From positions 1-12,091 of the forward strand of contig JAGLGQ010000010.1 of the NCBI GenBank assembly GCA_023143935.1: DNA of 12,091 bases, given 5' to 3'. The stretch's first letter is position 1. The number at the start of each line of letters is the position of its first letter. The notes beneath the pieces were generated by a model, which was not told the origin of the DNA, did no database searches, and saw nothing but the letters and a program-made list of their open reading frames with translations. Shown here one piece after another: positions 5,425-11,916 of this stretch. Source of the stretch: Minisyncoccota bacterium (GTDB lineage: Bacteria; Patescibacteriota; Minisyncoccia; Phycocordibacterales; GCA-2747955). Both the position numbers and the translations under genes were made by a program.

Positions 5425-7908
5425 TTATAAACATTCTTCTTCCACGACATCAACATTAACATCTTTAATAAATTGATCCATATTATTAACCCATTCTAAA
5501 TATTGAGTATTCTCTCTATCTACATCAACATAATAAAAAATCTTTACTTTATTATCTTTATCAAAAACTTTTTCCCCAGCTGCATTTAAATCTTGTGCGA
5601 TATCAATATAAAGCCACCCCCCATTATTTTTTATATATTTTTTAATTTCTGCTTCACCCAATACTAATCCTGCCACAGATACTCCAACCTCTTTATCAGA
5701 TAAAAATGGACCCTGATATTTTGCATTTAATAAAACAGTTTCCGAATTTTCAAATAAATCAGTTAAATCTGAATGGTCTAAATCTAAAGCTTCATTTTCA
5801 TAAGATAAAGTTTTTACCCCCTTATGATTAATATTATTAATTGGATTATATGTTAAATGAATTCTATGTAAAATATCTCTTTCTGGTCTAAATAATAAAG
5901 CAATTTTTTTAGCCGTTGGCGGTAAATACACTTTATATCTACTCCAACCATTTGTAGTACAATATCTTTCTGCCCCACTAATTTTGTCTATTATTTTATC
6001 TCCCAACCCCTCCTGATAACTAACTTTTTTATCAACCAAAAAAGAATTAAAATCATAATTATCATATGAACCTATAATAGATTTCTTTAAAAAAGCTAAA
6101 TAATTTTTACCTCCACTTAATTTTGTTTTTACTTCTTTTTCAAAAAAATCTTTTATACTAATAATGTCTTCTATTCCAGCTTTTGATGGTGTTTTAACAG
6201 AAATTAAATTTTTATAAGAAACACCATGCCCATCATATGAAAAATAACTATCATCATATTCTGTACTTATATTCCCTCCATTATTTAAATTCCATATATC
6301 ATTTCTAGAATCGTATCCATCTATAAATACTGCATCATTTTTATTAAAAACATCAAACTCTTCTGAAGAATTTTCTATTGTTCCGCTTGGTCTTCCTTCT
6401 AAATCAAAAGACTGGCAATATACACCAGAAGCATTAACACCCCCCATTTTTATTGGTATATTTCCGGTATATCCAATTATTTTTCCATTTATAATACTAT
6501 TATATTTTGCTTCTAAATCTTTTTTTTCATTTTTAAAATCCATTAAATTAATAATACCTAAATTACTATAATTCACGATATCATAAAGTTCTGCATATTC
6601 TTTAGCATCTGAAATAGCAATTTGAATATCGCCAATTTTACTTTTTTCAACAAATAAATCTAAAATTTTTCTATCAATATTATTTATATCTTTTTGTATT
6701 TCCGTAAAAGAATCAAATGCCCCCACAGTTTCCACATGTTTTTCTATTGTTCCAGAAACTAAAATTTCATAACGCGGATCTTCTAAACTTCCAGCGCTAT
6801 TTCTATAAAAAGAAGAACCATTTTCCTTTTTAGTTTCTTTATCCCCCCAACAAGATAAAGTCCCTTGAACATGACTTTTTACATTTTCCAAAGTTCTTTT
6901 TTGACTTTCTAAAATTTTCACAGCAATATCATATGCCCTACTATCAAATTGTAATAACAAACGATTTTTTTCAGATAAAAATATTTCTGACTTTACACCC
7001 ATATTACTATAATCAGGATCAGAAATTGAAGCTAGTCCACCAGAACTTAATGTTTTACTTAATAAACCATCCACCAAAACTCCCATCAATTCATCTACCT
7101 CATTTGCAAATATTACTCTATCAACATCAGAACTAATAGCCTTATTTACTTGCTCTGCAATTGTATATCCAGGAGTAACTATCTTACAATGTTTTGCTGC
7201 TTCAGAAGAACCGTCATATTCCCAACCATCTTCGCATTGTCTTAAGGAAAGATACCCTTTTCCTCTATCTATTTCCTCTTGTAAATTACTTCCTCTTTCT
7301 CCCACAACTCTATCAATATCATCGATTAAATTATAATAATTTGAAAATAAAGAATTAGCTGGATTTGTACCCATATCTAAAAATTTACTCCAAGAAAATA
7401 CTTCATCGTCTACATATTTATTAACGGTAGATACAGGTTGATAAGATAACTCTCCCGGTTTTTGTCCAAAATAATAATCATTAATGGCAAATTTTAAAGG
7501 TAATTCAAAATCAGGAGAAATATGTTTTAAGGAATAATCACCATACACAACATCTTCTACAACTTTCTCTGTTGTTGTTCTTAAAACTGAATATGGATCT
7601 GTCATATATGCTGGTTTTCCATCAAAACCATTATTTACCCAATCTATAGTTGATTTATTAACTTTTTGAACAACTTCTTGTTTCATGGCGCCAGAAATAG
7701 AAGCAAGGGCTCGTTCTTTTGCACTATTATTCATTTGAGGACTATGTCCACTTATTGCAGTATTTAACCAATTAGAAGCGGCGACGCTAGATAACCCCCC
7801 ACTCTCCACCGCATTTGTAATTGAAATATTAATTAAAAAAAATAAAATAAAAACTGAAAAAATAACTATTATTTTTTTTTGTATTTTATTATATATATTA
7901 TATGACAT
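5425..7908 (-). CDS. Large secreted protein of the type IV secretion-like cluster, function unknown
   Basis: This 827-residue protein has an N-terminal signal peptide (hydrophobic 12-31, cleavage likely TNA|VE after residue 33) and no clear later membrane span, so it is exported. Residues about 74-150 (around IDWVNNGFDGKPAYMTDPYS) and about 218-285 (QCEDGWEY..., HCKIVTPGYTIAEQVNKAIS, VDELMGVLVDGLLS) match a pattern I recall from long exported proteins in patescibacterial secretion clusters (WINSGFQGSPAF..., then TPG..I..Qh...h). That recollection is not a database hit. The middle contains a charged helical part, and the last ~190 residues look β-rich with a Cys (AERYCTTNGWSRY) and end EECL. 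No catalytic motif is recognised. The ATG at 7908 is 4 nt after the upstream stop, so it is probably co-transcribed with the anchored calcium-repeat protein. It has no Shine-Dalgarno. Confidence 0.65.
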   Translation of the reverse strand: MSYNIYNKIQKKIIVIFSVFILFFLINISITNAVESGGLSSVAASNWLNTAISGHSPQMNNSAKERALASISGAMKQEVVQKVNKSTIDWVNNGFDGKPAYMTDPYSVLRTTTEKVVEDVVYGDYSLKHISPDFELPLKFAINDYYFGQKPGELSYQPVSTVNKYVDDEVFSWSKFLDMGTNPANSLFSNYYNLIDDIDRVVGERGSNLQEEIDRGKGYLSLRQCEDGWEYDGSSEAAKHCKIVTPGYTIAEQVNKAISSDVDRVIFANEVDELMGVLVDGLLSKTLSSGGLASISDPDYSNMGVKSEIFLSEKNRLLLQFDSRAYDIAVKILESQKRTLENVKSHVQGTLSCWGDKETKKENGSSFYRNSAGSLEDPRYEILVSGTIEKHVETVGAFDSFTEIQKDINNIDRKILDLFVEKSKIGDIQIAISDAKEYAELYDIVNYSNLGIINLMDFKNEKKDLEAKYNSIINGKIIGYTGNIPIKMGGVNASGVYCQSFDLEGRPSGTIENSSEEFDVFNKNDAVFIDGYDSRNDIWNLNNGGNISTEYDDSYFSYDGHGVSYKNLISVKTPSKAGIEDIISIKDFFEKEVKTKLSGGKNYLAFLKKSIIGSYDNYDFNSFLVDKKVSYQEGLGDKIIDKISGAERYCTTNGWSRYKVYLPPTAKKIALLFRPERDILHRIHLTYNPINNINHKGVKTLSYENEALDLDHSDLTDLFENSETVLLNAKYQGPFLSDKEVGVSVAGLVLGEAEIKKYIKNNGGWLYIDIAQDLNAAGEKVFDKDNKVKIFYYVDVDRENTQYLEWVNNMDQFIKDVNVDVVEEECL

Positions 7909-7912
7909 AAAA

Positions 7913-8857
7913 TTAAATATTTATTTTAAAAAAATGTGCTAAAGATTGAGTTGCTCCAGCTAATCTTTTCTCTGCCTTATTATACAAAAGAATCATTGAT
8001 GAAACAAGAACCGGATCATCTTTAAAATTTTCTAAAGAATCAATTATTTCAACATACAATACAAATGAATTGATATACTCTAAATACAAAATTTTTAAAG
8101 AATTTGGTACTTTTAATTTTAACAATTCCTCCTCTAATTCTTTATATTTAGTTACTTGATCATTAATAATTATTAAATAATCATCATTTTTTTCTTCTAA
8201 CCATTGAGAAAATAAAATTGTTTCATCTTTAAAATTTTCTAAAGAATAATTATTCAAAGTATTTTCTAATTCTTTTTTGAATGATTTAATTGTTGTATTC
8301 TGTGAAATTTCTAAAAATTCTAAATTATATTTATCAAATAAAGTAACTTTATTTTCTTTAATTAATTCATCTATAACTTGTTTTTGTGCATTTTTATTAA
8401 AAGATAAATTTGACTCTTTCAGCTCCATTAACTTTATAAAAAAATCTCTAGATACAACATCCGTTTTAGATAAATTTTCATCATCTTTATAAGTTTTTTC
8501 CTCTTTTTTTGCTATTTCTTGTTTTTTTGAAAATTCAATATTAAAGGGGTCTGTTGGGTCTGTACCCATTCTTGCCTCAATTCCATCTACAATACCATCT
8601 CCATCTGTGTCTTTTTTATTAACATCTGTTTTATATAATTTTTCTTGCCAATCCAAAAGCCCATCTCCATCAGTATCTCTTTCTGTAGATTCTAAATCAA
8701 AAATTTCAGCAGGATGATTTTGTCCCATATTTTTTAAAAAACTACCTTTAAAAAAATAATCTTTAGTTAAAAAAAAGACAACAAAAAAAATAGCAGGAAT
8801 AATCACAAAAAAAAGTACAAAACGACTTGGTAAATAATGAGAAAAATCTTTTGGCAT
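7913..8857 (-). CDS. Membrane-anchored protein with thrombospondin type 3-like calcium-binding repeats
   Basis: This 314-residue protein has a short basic N-terminus and one transmembrane helix (about 12-32). There are then two acidic repeats: DTDGDGLLDWQE (61-72) and DTDGDGIVDGIE (83-94), followed by GTDPTDPFN. These DxDxDG loops are typical of thrombospondin type 3/EF-hand-like calcium sites and usually lie outside the membrane. Residues about 110-310 form a charged helical region, in which SLENFKD occurs twice (205-211 and 274-280), encoded by an exact 24-bp direct repeat 207 bp apart. It is the first gene of the minus-strand module, 4 nt ahead of the 827-residue secreted protein, and has the best promoter of the cluster. 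Similar anchored DxDxDG proteins are common beside pilin-like genes in Patescibacteria. A structural or scaffold role is inferred; no enzymatic motif is seen. Confidence 0.7.
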   Translation of the reverse strand: MPKDFSHYLPSRFVLFFVIIPAIFFVVFFLTKDYFFKGSFLKNMGQNHPAEIFDLESTERDTDGDGLLDWQEKLYKTDVNKKDTDGDGIVDGIEARMGTDPTDPFNIEFSKKQEIAKKEEKTYKDDENLSKTDVVSRDFFIKLMELKESNLSFNKNAQKQVIDELIKENKVTLFDKYNLEFLEISQNTTIKSFKKELENTLNNYSLENFKDETILFSQWLEEKNDDYLIIINDQVTKYKELEEELLKLKVPNSLKILYLEYINSFVLYVEIIDSLENFKDDPVLVSSMILLYNKAEKRLAGATQSLAHFFKINI

Positions 8858-8864
8858 TATTTAA

Positions 8865-8893
8865 ATTCTAACAAAAGTAACAAAGTAAATCAA
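8865..8893 (-). promoter_or_regulatory. Promoter of the surface/secretion module
   Basis: The minus strand reads TTGATT (8893-8888), 17 nt, then TAGAAT (8870-8865), preceded by TGT (extended -10). The start site would be about 8858 and the ATG is at 8857, so the mRNA is predicted leaderless. The same TTGATT box at the same 17-nt spacing serves the small RNA promoter at 11917-11945. Confidence 0.65.
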
Positions 8894-8932
8894 TGTTGAC
8901 ATAAAATTTTTTCTTTTTCTTTATAAAAAATT

Positions 8933-8941
8933 TGGTATAAT
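8933..8941 (+). promoter_or_regulatory. Extended -10 for the tRNA gene
   Basis: TGG-TATAAT lies 56 nt before the tRNA, giving an expected start near 8948 and a leader of about 50 nt. A TTGACA at 8896-8901 is 34 nt away from this -10, too far to be its -35. Confidence 0.55.
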
Positions 8942-8997
8942 ATTAAAGTTTTCCATACTAAAAATATTGAAAATTAAAGTTTATTGAAAGAATTTGT

Positions 8998-9070
8998 CCA
9001 GACGTAGCTCAGTTGGTAGAGCGCAAAGCTTATACCTTTGTGGTCCCAGGTTCAAGTCCTGGCGTCTGGA
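8998..9070 (+). tRNA. tRNA-Ile, anticodon UAU (reads AUA)
   Basis: A complete 73-nt cloverleaf is present. The acceptor stem is CCAGACG (8998-9004) with CGTCTGG (9063-9069), and the discriminator is A9070. The D arm is GCTC/GAGC with loop AGTTGGTA. The anticodon stem is CAAAG/CTTTG around the loop CTTATAC, so the anticodon is TAT at 9031-9033. The variable loop is 5 nt, and the T arm is CCAGG/CCTGG with loop TTCAAGT. CCA is not encoded and must be added. Most bacteria read AUA with tRNA-Ile(CAU) carrying lysidine made by TilS; a true UAU anticodon is uncommon. A73 and A37 suit isoleucine identity. AUA is a frequent codon in the genes here. Confidence 0.93.
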
Positions 9071-9101
9071 CTAATTTTTGCAAAAAACTAATTAAAAATA
9101 A

Positions 9102-9149
9102 ATTATTTGTTACGTAGCATGTTACGTAACATGCTACGTAACAAATAAT
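9102..9149. repeat. Perfect 48-bp palindrome with 12-bp internal period
   Basis: Arms 9102-9125 and 9126-9149 are exact reverse complements with no spacer. Inside, TACGTA recurs at 9111-9116, 9123-9128 and 9135-9140, a 12-bp period, separated by GCATGT and its complement ACATGC. It lies between the tRNA and the rpsT terminator. On the plus strand no T-run follows, so it is not an obvious intrinsic terminator for the tRNA. It could be a multimeric protein-binding site, a cruciform or a processing/termination hairpin. Confidence 0.85.
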
Positions 9150-9154
9150 ATAAT

Positions 9155-9187
9155 AAAAAAAACACCAAATAATATTTGATGTTTTTA
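9155..9187 (-). terminator. Intrinsic terminator of rpsT
   Basis: On the minus strand ACATCAAAT (9182-9174) pairs with ATTTGGTGT (9170-9162) across a 3-nt loop with one G-U pair, followed by eight T. It starts 18 nt past the rpsT stop. The A-run on the other side means that it could also act in the plus direction. Confidence 0.8.
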
Positions 9188-9200
9188 TTTAATTTATAAT

Positions 9201-9473
9201 CTATTTTTTCTTTTTTAAATCTACGATTTTTTTTGTCAATCTAGATTTTTTTCTAGCAGCATTATTTTTTTTGATTATGCCATTTTTTACGGCTTTATCA
9301 ATAGATTGATAAAGTTTTGGTAAAATTTTCTGAGCATCCTCTATTTTTTTTGCAACAATTAATTTCAAAAACTTTTTTGTTTCTTCCTTCATTGTTCTTA
9401 GTCTTCTCAAATTAACAATTCTTTTTTTTTCTGAAGACCTTATTCTTTTTTTTGCTGATTTAATGATTGCCAT
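9201..9473 (-). CDS. rpsT: 30S ribosomal protein S20 (bS20)
   Basis: This 90-residue, highly basic, all-helical protein is of the usual S20 length. The N-terminus MAIIKSAKKRIRSSEKKRIV matches the family pattern of N-x-x-S-A-K-K-R-hR, followed by N-x-x-x-x-S-x-hKT-like helices and the IDKAVKNGIIKKNNAARKKS segment near the end. S20 binds the 5' and 3'-minor domains of 16S rRNA during early 30S assembly. It stops with TAG, the only non-TAA stop among complete genes here. It is monocistronic, divergent from ruvA with a 42-nt gap, and has an intrinsic terminator. The minus-strand -10 TATAAT (9493-9488) predicts a leader of about 8 nt. Confidence 0.96.
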   Translation of the reverse strand: MAIIKSAKKRIRSSEKKRIVNLRRLRTMKEETKKFLKLIVAKKIEDAQKILPKLYQSIDKAVKNGIIKKNNAARKKSRLTKKIVDLKKKK

Positions 9474-9487
9474 AACTGATGTTATAT

Positions 9488-9495
9488 ATTATACT
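9488..9495. promoter_or_regulatory. Overlapping divergent -10 boxes for rpsT and ruvA
   Basis: The minus strand has TATAAT (9493-9488), 14 nt before the rpsT ATG. The plus strand has TATACT (9490-9495), 20 nt before the ruvA ATG. The two hexamers overlap, so polymerase binding should be mutually exclusive and could couple or set in competition the two genes. Confidence 0.5.
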
Positions 9496-9515
9496 AAAAC
9501 GACTAAAAAAGCAAG

Positions 9516-10079
9516 ATGATAACTTCAATAAAAGGAAAGATTATTTTTATAGAAAATAACTACATAATTTTAGAAACTCATGATATTGGATATAAAATAT
9601 ACACAGGAAATTTAAATTTAAAACTTAAAAAAAATCAAAATTTGTTTTTATGGACATATCAAGTAGTACGAGAAACTGCCCTTGATTTATTTGGTTTTAA
9701 AACCATAAACGAATTAAAAATTTTTGAACTTCTAATCTCCATATCAGGAATTGGACCAAAAGTTGGTTTATCTATTATGAATGTTACTTCTCCCCAATCT
9801 TTAAAAAGAGCTGTCATTTCAAACAGCATAGAAGAATTAACTAAAGTTTCTGGTATTGGTAAAAAAAATGCACAAAAAATAATTGTAGAATTAAAAAATA
9901 AAATAGAAAAAATTAATATTGATACAAAAGAAAACGATAATTTTGATTTAGAAGTTTATGAAACCCTTGAAGCCCTAGGTTTTTCTCGACCAGAAATAAT
10001 AAAAGCATTAGAACAAAATACAGAAAAAAATATAGAAAAAAAAATACAAGAAGCATTAAAATTTTTAGGAAAAAAATAA
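9516..10079 (+). CDS. ruvA: Holliday junction branch migration protein RuvA
   Basis: This 187-residue protein is slightly shorter than the ~200 of E. coli. RuvA tetramers bind Holliday junctions and load RuvB hexamers for branch migration. Domain I is an OB fold (1-62, MITSIKGKII... LFGFKT). Domain II holds two helix-hairpin-helix motifs: SISGIGPKVGLSIM (75-88) and KVSGIGKKNAQKII (110-123). Domain III, the RuvB-contacting three-helix end, is about 144-187 (LEALGFSRPEIIKAL). The acidic pin, usually Arg-Glu-Asp, here reads R52-E53-T54, so one of the two acidic residues that shape the junction centre is missing. The start codon is well placed by homology to M-I-x-x-I-K-G. No ruvC or ruvB lies adjacent. 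It ends in a shared convergent terminator. Confidence 0.95.
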   Translation: MITSIKGKIIFIENNYIILETHDIGYKIYTGNLNLKLKKNQNLFLWTYQVVRETALDLFGFKTINELKIFELLISISGIGPKVGLSIMNVTSPQSLKRAVISNSIEELTKVSGIGKKNAQKIIVELKNKIEKINIDTKENDNFDLEVYETLEALGFSRPEIIKALEQNTEKNIEKKIQEALKFLGKK

Positions 10080-10115
10080 TAACCATTTTTTTTCAATATT
10101 TTTAATTATAATTAT

Positions 10116-10146
10116 AAAAAAAACAGATAAAATATCTGTTTTTTTT
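10116..10146. terminator. Bidirectional terminator between ruvA and the 96-residue gene
   Basis: AACAGATA (10122-10129) pairs with TATCTGTT (10133-10140) around AAA, with an A-run before and a T-run after it. The symmetric A/T tracts let it serve the plus-strand ruvA and the convergent minus-strand gene. Confidence 0.85.
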
Positions 10147-10152
10147 ATTAAA

Positions 10153-10443
10153 TTAAATTTCTAAATCCCCCAAATCTCCCAAATCCATCTCTAAATCATC
10201 TAAATTAATATCTGCTTCAATATCTTCAATTTCTGTAGATTCTGATTGATTATTAATTTTTTCTTCTATATTTTCAGTTACTTTTCCATCGTACTGCACC
10301 TCTTCTTCTTCTTCTCTTATGTCTTCATCTGTAATTGAAAGGTTTAAATTATCAACAACCTCTTGAGCCCTTTGTGTTTTCATAAACTGAAATCCCCCAA
10401 TACCTATAACTAACACCAAAACTATTACTAACAACTTTTTCAT
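10153..10443 (-). CDS. Small acidic membrane-anchored protein, function unknown
   Basis: This 96-residue protein has an N-terminal hydrophobic helix (about 4-20, LLVIVLVLVIGIGGFQF) that could be a signal anchor or uncleaved signal peptide. A strongly acidic, low-complexity tail follows (EDIREEEEEVQ, and repeated D-L-x-D-L near the C-terminus). There is no lipobox cysteine. The minus-strand TATAAT (10461-10456) is 12 nt before the ATG, and a terminator follows the stop, so it looks like a real single-gene unit. I recognise no family. The acidic part would face outside if the helix is a type II anchor. Confidence 0.6.
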   Translation of the reverse strand: MKKLLVIVLVLVIGIGGFQFMKTQRAQEVVDNLNLSITDEDIREEEEEVQYDGKVTENIEEKINNQSESTEIEDIEADINLDDLEMDLGDLGDLEI

Positions 10444-10513
10444 AAATAAATCAATATTATATATAATTAATAATACATATAATTATAAACTATAAATAAA
10501 TAAACACAATTAA

Positions 10514-10522
10514 TGTTATAAT
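10514..10522 (+). promoter_or_regulatory. Extended -10 of rsmE, leaderless arrangement
   Basis: TGT-TATAAT ends 6 nt before the ATG at 10529. Transcription is expected about 7 nt past the hexamer, exactly at the A of the start codon. Confidence 0.6.
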
Positions 10523-10528
10523 ACAAAA

Positions 10529-11197
10529 ATGATATTTAATTACGATTTAAATGCTGGAAAAGAAAAAATTGAAATAAAAGAAAACGCTTTTATTCACCTA
10601 TTTAAATCAAGAAGAACTAAATTGCATGAAATTATAAATTTTTCAAACCTAAAAGACAATTTAATATATCAATACAAAATTACAAAAATATCAAAACACA
10701 AAGCCGAAGCAAAACTTATTGAAAAGAAAAAAAACAAAAACACAAAAACACAAAAACTTCACATCGGTTGGTGTTTTATTGACCCAAAAGATATAAAAAC
10801 AACTCTTCCCTTTTTAAATCAGATAGGAATTTCTGAAATCACCTTTATATCTTCAGACAGAAGTCAAAAAAATTACAAAATAAACCCCGAAAAAATAGAA
10901 AAGGTTTTAATAAATTCTTCTCAACAATGCGGAAGGTTTAATTTAATGAAAATAAATACTTGTAAAAATATTAAAGATTTTATAAAACAAAACCCAGAAT
11001 CATATATTTTAGATTTTGATGGTATAAAAAATCAAAACAAAAAAAATATAAAAACTATTATTGTGGGTCCAGAGGGTGGATTTTCAAAAGAAGAAAAAAA
11101 TCTTTTTAAAAAAGAAAAAATTGTTTCTTTCAATACCCCCCATGTTTTAAAAAGTGAAAATGCTATTATAAGTATTGCGTCAAATATCCTTTTATAA
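10529..11197 (+). CDS. rsmE: 16S rRNA (uracil-1498-N3)-methyltransferase RsmE
   Basis: This 222-residue SPOUT-class methyltransferase is slightly shorter than usual (~240). RsmE methylates N3 of U1498 in helix 44 of 16S rRNA in the assembled 30S subunit, using S-adenosylmethionine. An N-terminal PUA-like part (1-70) is followed by the knotted catalytic domain, with SSDRSQKNYK (108-117), INSSQQCGRF (128-137), VGPEGGFSKEE (179-189) and the closing knot motif VLKSENAIISIASNIL (206-221). These correspond to the family's ERSQ, EQCGR, GPEGGFS and LRTETA blocks. The last has Lys, Ser and Asn substitutions (LKSENA). A leaderless promoter precedes it. The tRNA-binding protein gene follows after 28 nt with its own -10. 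Confidence 0.92.
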   Translation: MIFNYDLNAGKEKIEIKENAFIHLFKSRRTKLHEIINFSNLKDNLIYQYKITKISKHKAEAKLIEKKKNKNTKTQKLHIGWCFIDPKDIKTTLPFLNQIGISEITFISSDRSQKNYKINPEKIEKVLINSSQQCGRFNLMKINTCKNIKDFIKQNPESYILDFDGIKNQNKKNIKTIIVGPEGGFSKEEKNLFKKEKIVSFNTPHVLKSENAIISIASNILL

Positions 11198-11211
11198 ATT
11201 AAAAAATTAGT

Positions 11212-11217
11212 TATAAT
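11212..11217 (+). promoter_or_regulatory. -10 box of the tRNA-binding protein gene
   Basis: TATAAT lies 8 nt before the ATG at 11226, predicting a leader of about 2 nt. This supports using that first ATG in preference to the internal Met at codon 13 or 23. Confidence 0.5.
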
Positions 11218-11225
11218 ATAACGAT

Positions 11226-11735
11226 ATGAAATTCTTAAACCGATTTTTACAGACAAAAAAAATGAAAAAACTAAAAAAAACTATTAAAAAAATGGGAAGA
11301 AATATTGATAATAAATTTAATGTTTCTAAAAAATTAGAAATATTAAAAAAACAAGTTTCAAGAACAACGGAACGAGCCGGTAACAAGTTAGAATATGTAT
11401 TGGATGGAAAAATTACCTTTGATACATTCTCTAAGGTTGAATTAAGAATTGGAGAAATAAAATTTGCAAAAAAAGTGGAAAACTCTGACCGACTATTACA
11501 ATTAATAGTGAGCTTCAATGAAGACGAGAGTAGACAAATTATTTCTGGTATTGCAGATTCATATGCTCCAGAAGAAATTGTGGGAAAACAAGCATTATTT
11601 GTAACAAATATAGAACCAAGGAGGATATTTAATTTAGAATCTGATGGAATGATTCTAGGAGTAAGGGACATTCATGGAAAATTTTCTATGCTTTCTGCTG
11701 ATAAGGAAATTAGTATTGGAACGAAGGCTTCTTAA
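11226..11735 (+). CDS. Stand-alone tRNA-binding OB-fold protein (MetRS C-terminal/Trbp111/CsaA type)
   Basis: This 169-residue protein has an OB-fold tRNA-binding domain at about 63-165: ITFDTFSKVELRIGEIKFAK, then NSDRLLQLIVSF, a region ending QIISGIADSY, and FVTNIEPRRIFNLESDGMIL. In MetRS C-terminal domains and Trbp111 this fold binds the outside corner of the tRNA L-shape; CsaA-type relatives act as chaperones. The usual K-L/M-x-S-x-GM-hL signature is present as a variant (FNLESDGMIL). No catalytic synthetase core is attached. Residues 1-60 are an unusual lysine/arginine-rich helical extension (MKKLKKTIKKMGRN...), which could add RNA affinity. The gene is followed directly by a perfect terminator hairpin and sits next to rsmE and a tatD homologue. 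Whether it partners a truncated MetRS elsewhere cannot be seen here. Confidence 0.85.
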   Translation: MKFLNRFLQTKKMKKLKKTIKKMGRNIDNKFNVSKKLEILKKQVSRTTERAGNKLEYVLDGKITFDTFSKVELRIGEIKFAKKVENSDRLLQLIVSFNEDESRQIISGIADSYAPEEIVGKQALFVTNIEPRRIFNLESDGMILGVRDIHGKFSMLSADKEISIGTKAS

Positions 11736-11751
11736 AACATATTTTAAAAAA

Positions 11752-11785
11752 CTAAAAAACAAACGAAATTTCGTTTGTTTTTTAG
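11752..11785. terminator. Perfect 34-nt palindromic terminator shared by convergent units
   Basis: Arms 11752-11768 and 11769-11785 are exact reverse complements (CTAAAAAACAAACGAAA and its complement). Each direction has a T-run in its second arm (TTTTTT). It lies 17 nt past the stop of the tRNA-binding protein gene on the plus strand and ends the small RNA gene on the minus strand. Confidence 0.85.
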
Positions 11786-11910
11786 AGGCTATTTTAACAA
11801 TTACCCAAGTTTTGACTTAGGTGGGTGTCCTAGATTACAAACCACGGTTTATAATTCACACAGACTCCCTTAAAAACTGTTTAATCTGGATAATTGCCAA
11901 ACAACCTCTT
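11752..11910 (-). ncRNA. Unrecognised structured small RNA, about 125 nt plus terminator
   Basis: A minus-strand promoter (TTGATT, 17 nt, TATAAT) predicts a start at about 11910, where the sequence begins AAGAGGTTG. Numbering RNA position 1 at 11910, a closing stem 2-12/117-127 has 11 pairs including two G-U. After a small internal loop, 15-23/105-113 adds 9 pairs with one G-U. Inside are AGATTA 24-29/TAATCT 74-79, a hairpin 34-41/57-64 with one mismatch, and AAGT 93-96/ACTT 101-104 closed by CAAA. The loop segment GGGAGTCT (42-49) can pair with GGACACCC (81-88) in 7 of 8 positions, making a pseudoknot. No open frame of note is present. A 6S-type RNA was considered, but the pseudoknot does not fit; no match to tmRNA, SRP RNA or RNase P motifs is seen. 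Confidence 0.7.
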
Positions 11911-11916
11911 GATATT

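Noticed and set aside
5418..5462. Upstream in-frame ATG at 5462 for the small helical protein
   Set aside because: It overlaps the end of the 827-residue gene, and the extra 15 residues look like read-through of another frame; the ATG at 5417 gives a 7-nt gap and a normal N-terminus.
8896..8941. TTGACA at 8896 as -35 for the tRNA promoter
   Set aside because: The spacing to TATAAT at 8936 is 34 nt; a closer -10 for it (CTTTAT, 17 nt away) is poor.
11207..11671. Minus-strand open frame of 154 residues opposite the tRNA-binding protein
   Set aside because: The plus strand encodes a recognisable OB-fold domain; the antisense frame arises from codon composition. The same applies to 11032-11256 opposite rsmE and the frames antisense to the secretion module.
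11786..11910. 6S RNA, tmRNA, SRP RNA or a riboswitch
   Set aside because: None of the conserved motifs of tmRNA, SRP RNA or RNase P is seen. The small hairpin on the 3' side recalls 6S RNA, but the RNA is short and its best fold has a pseudoknot. No gene lies downstream on that strand for a riboswitch to control.
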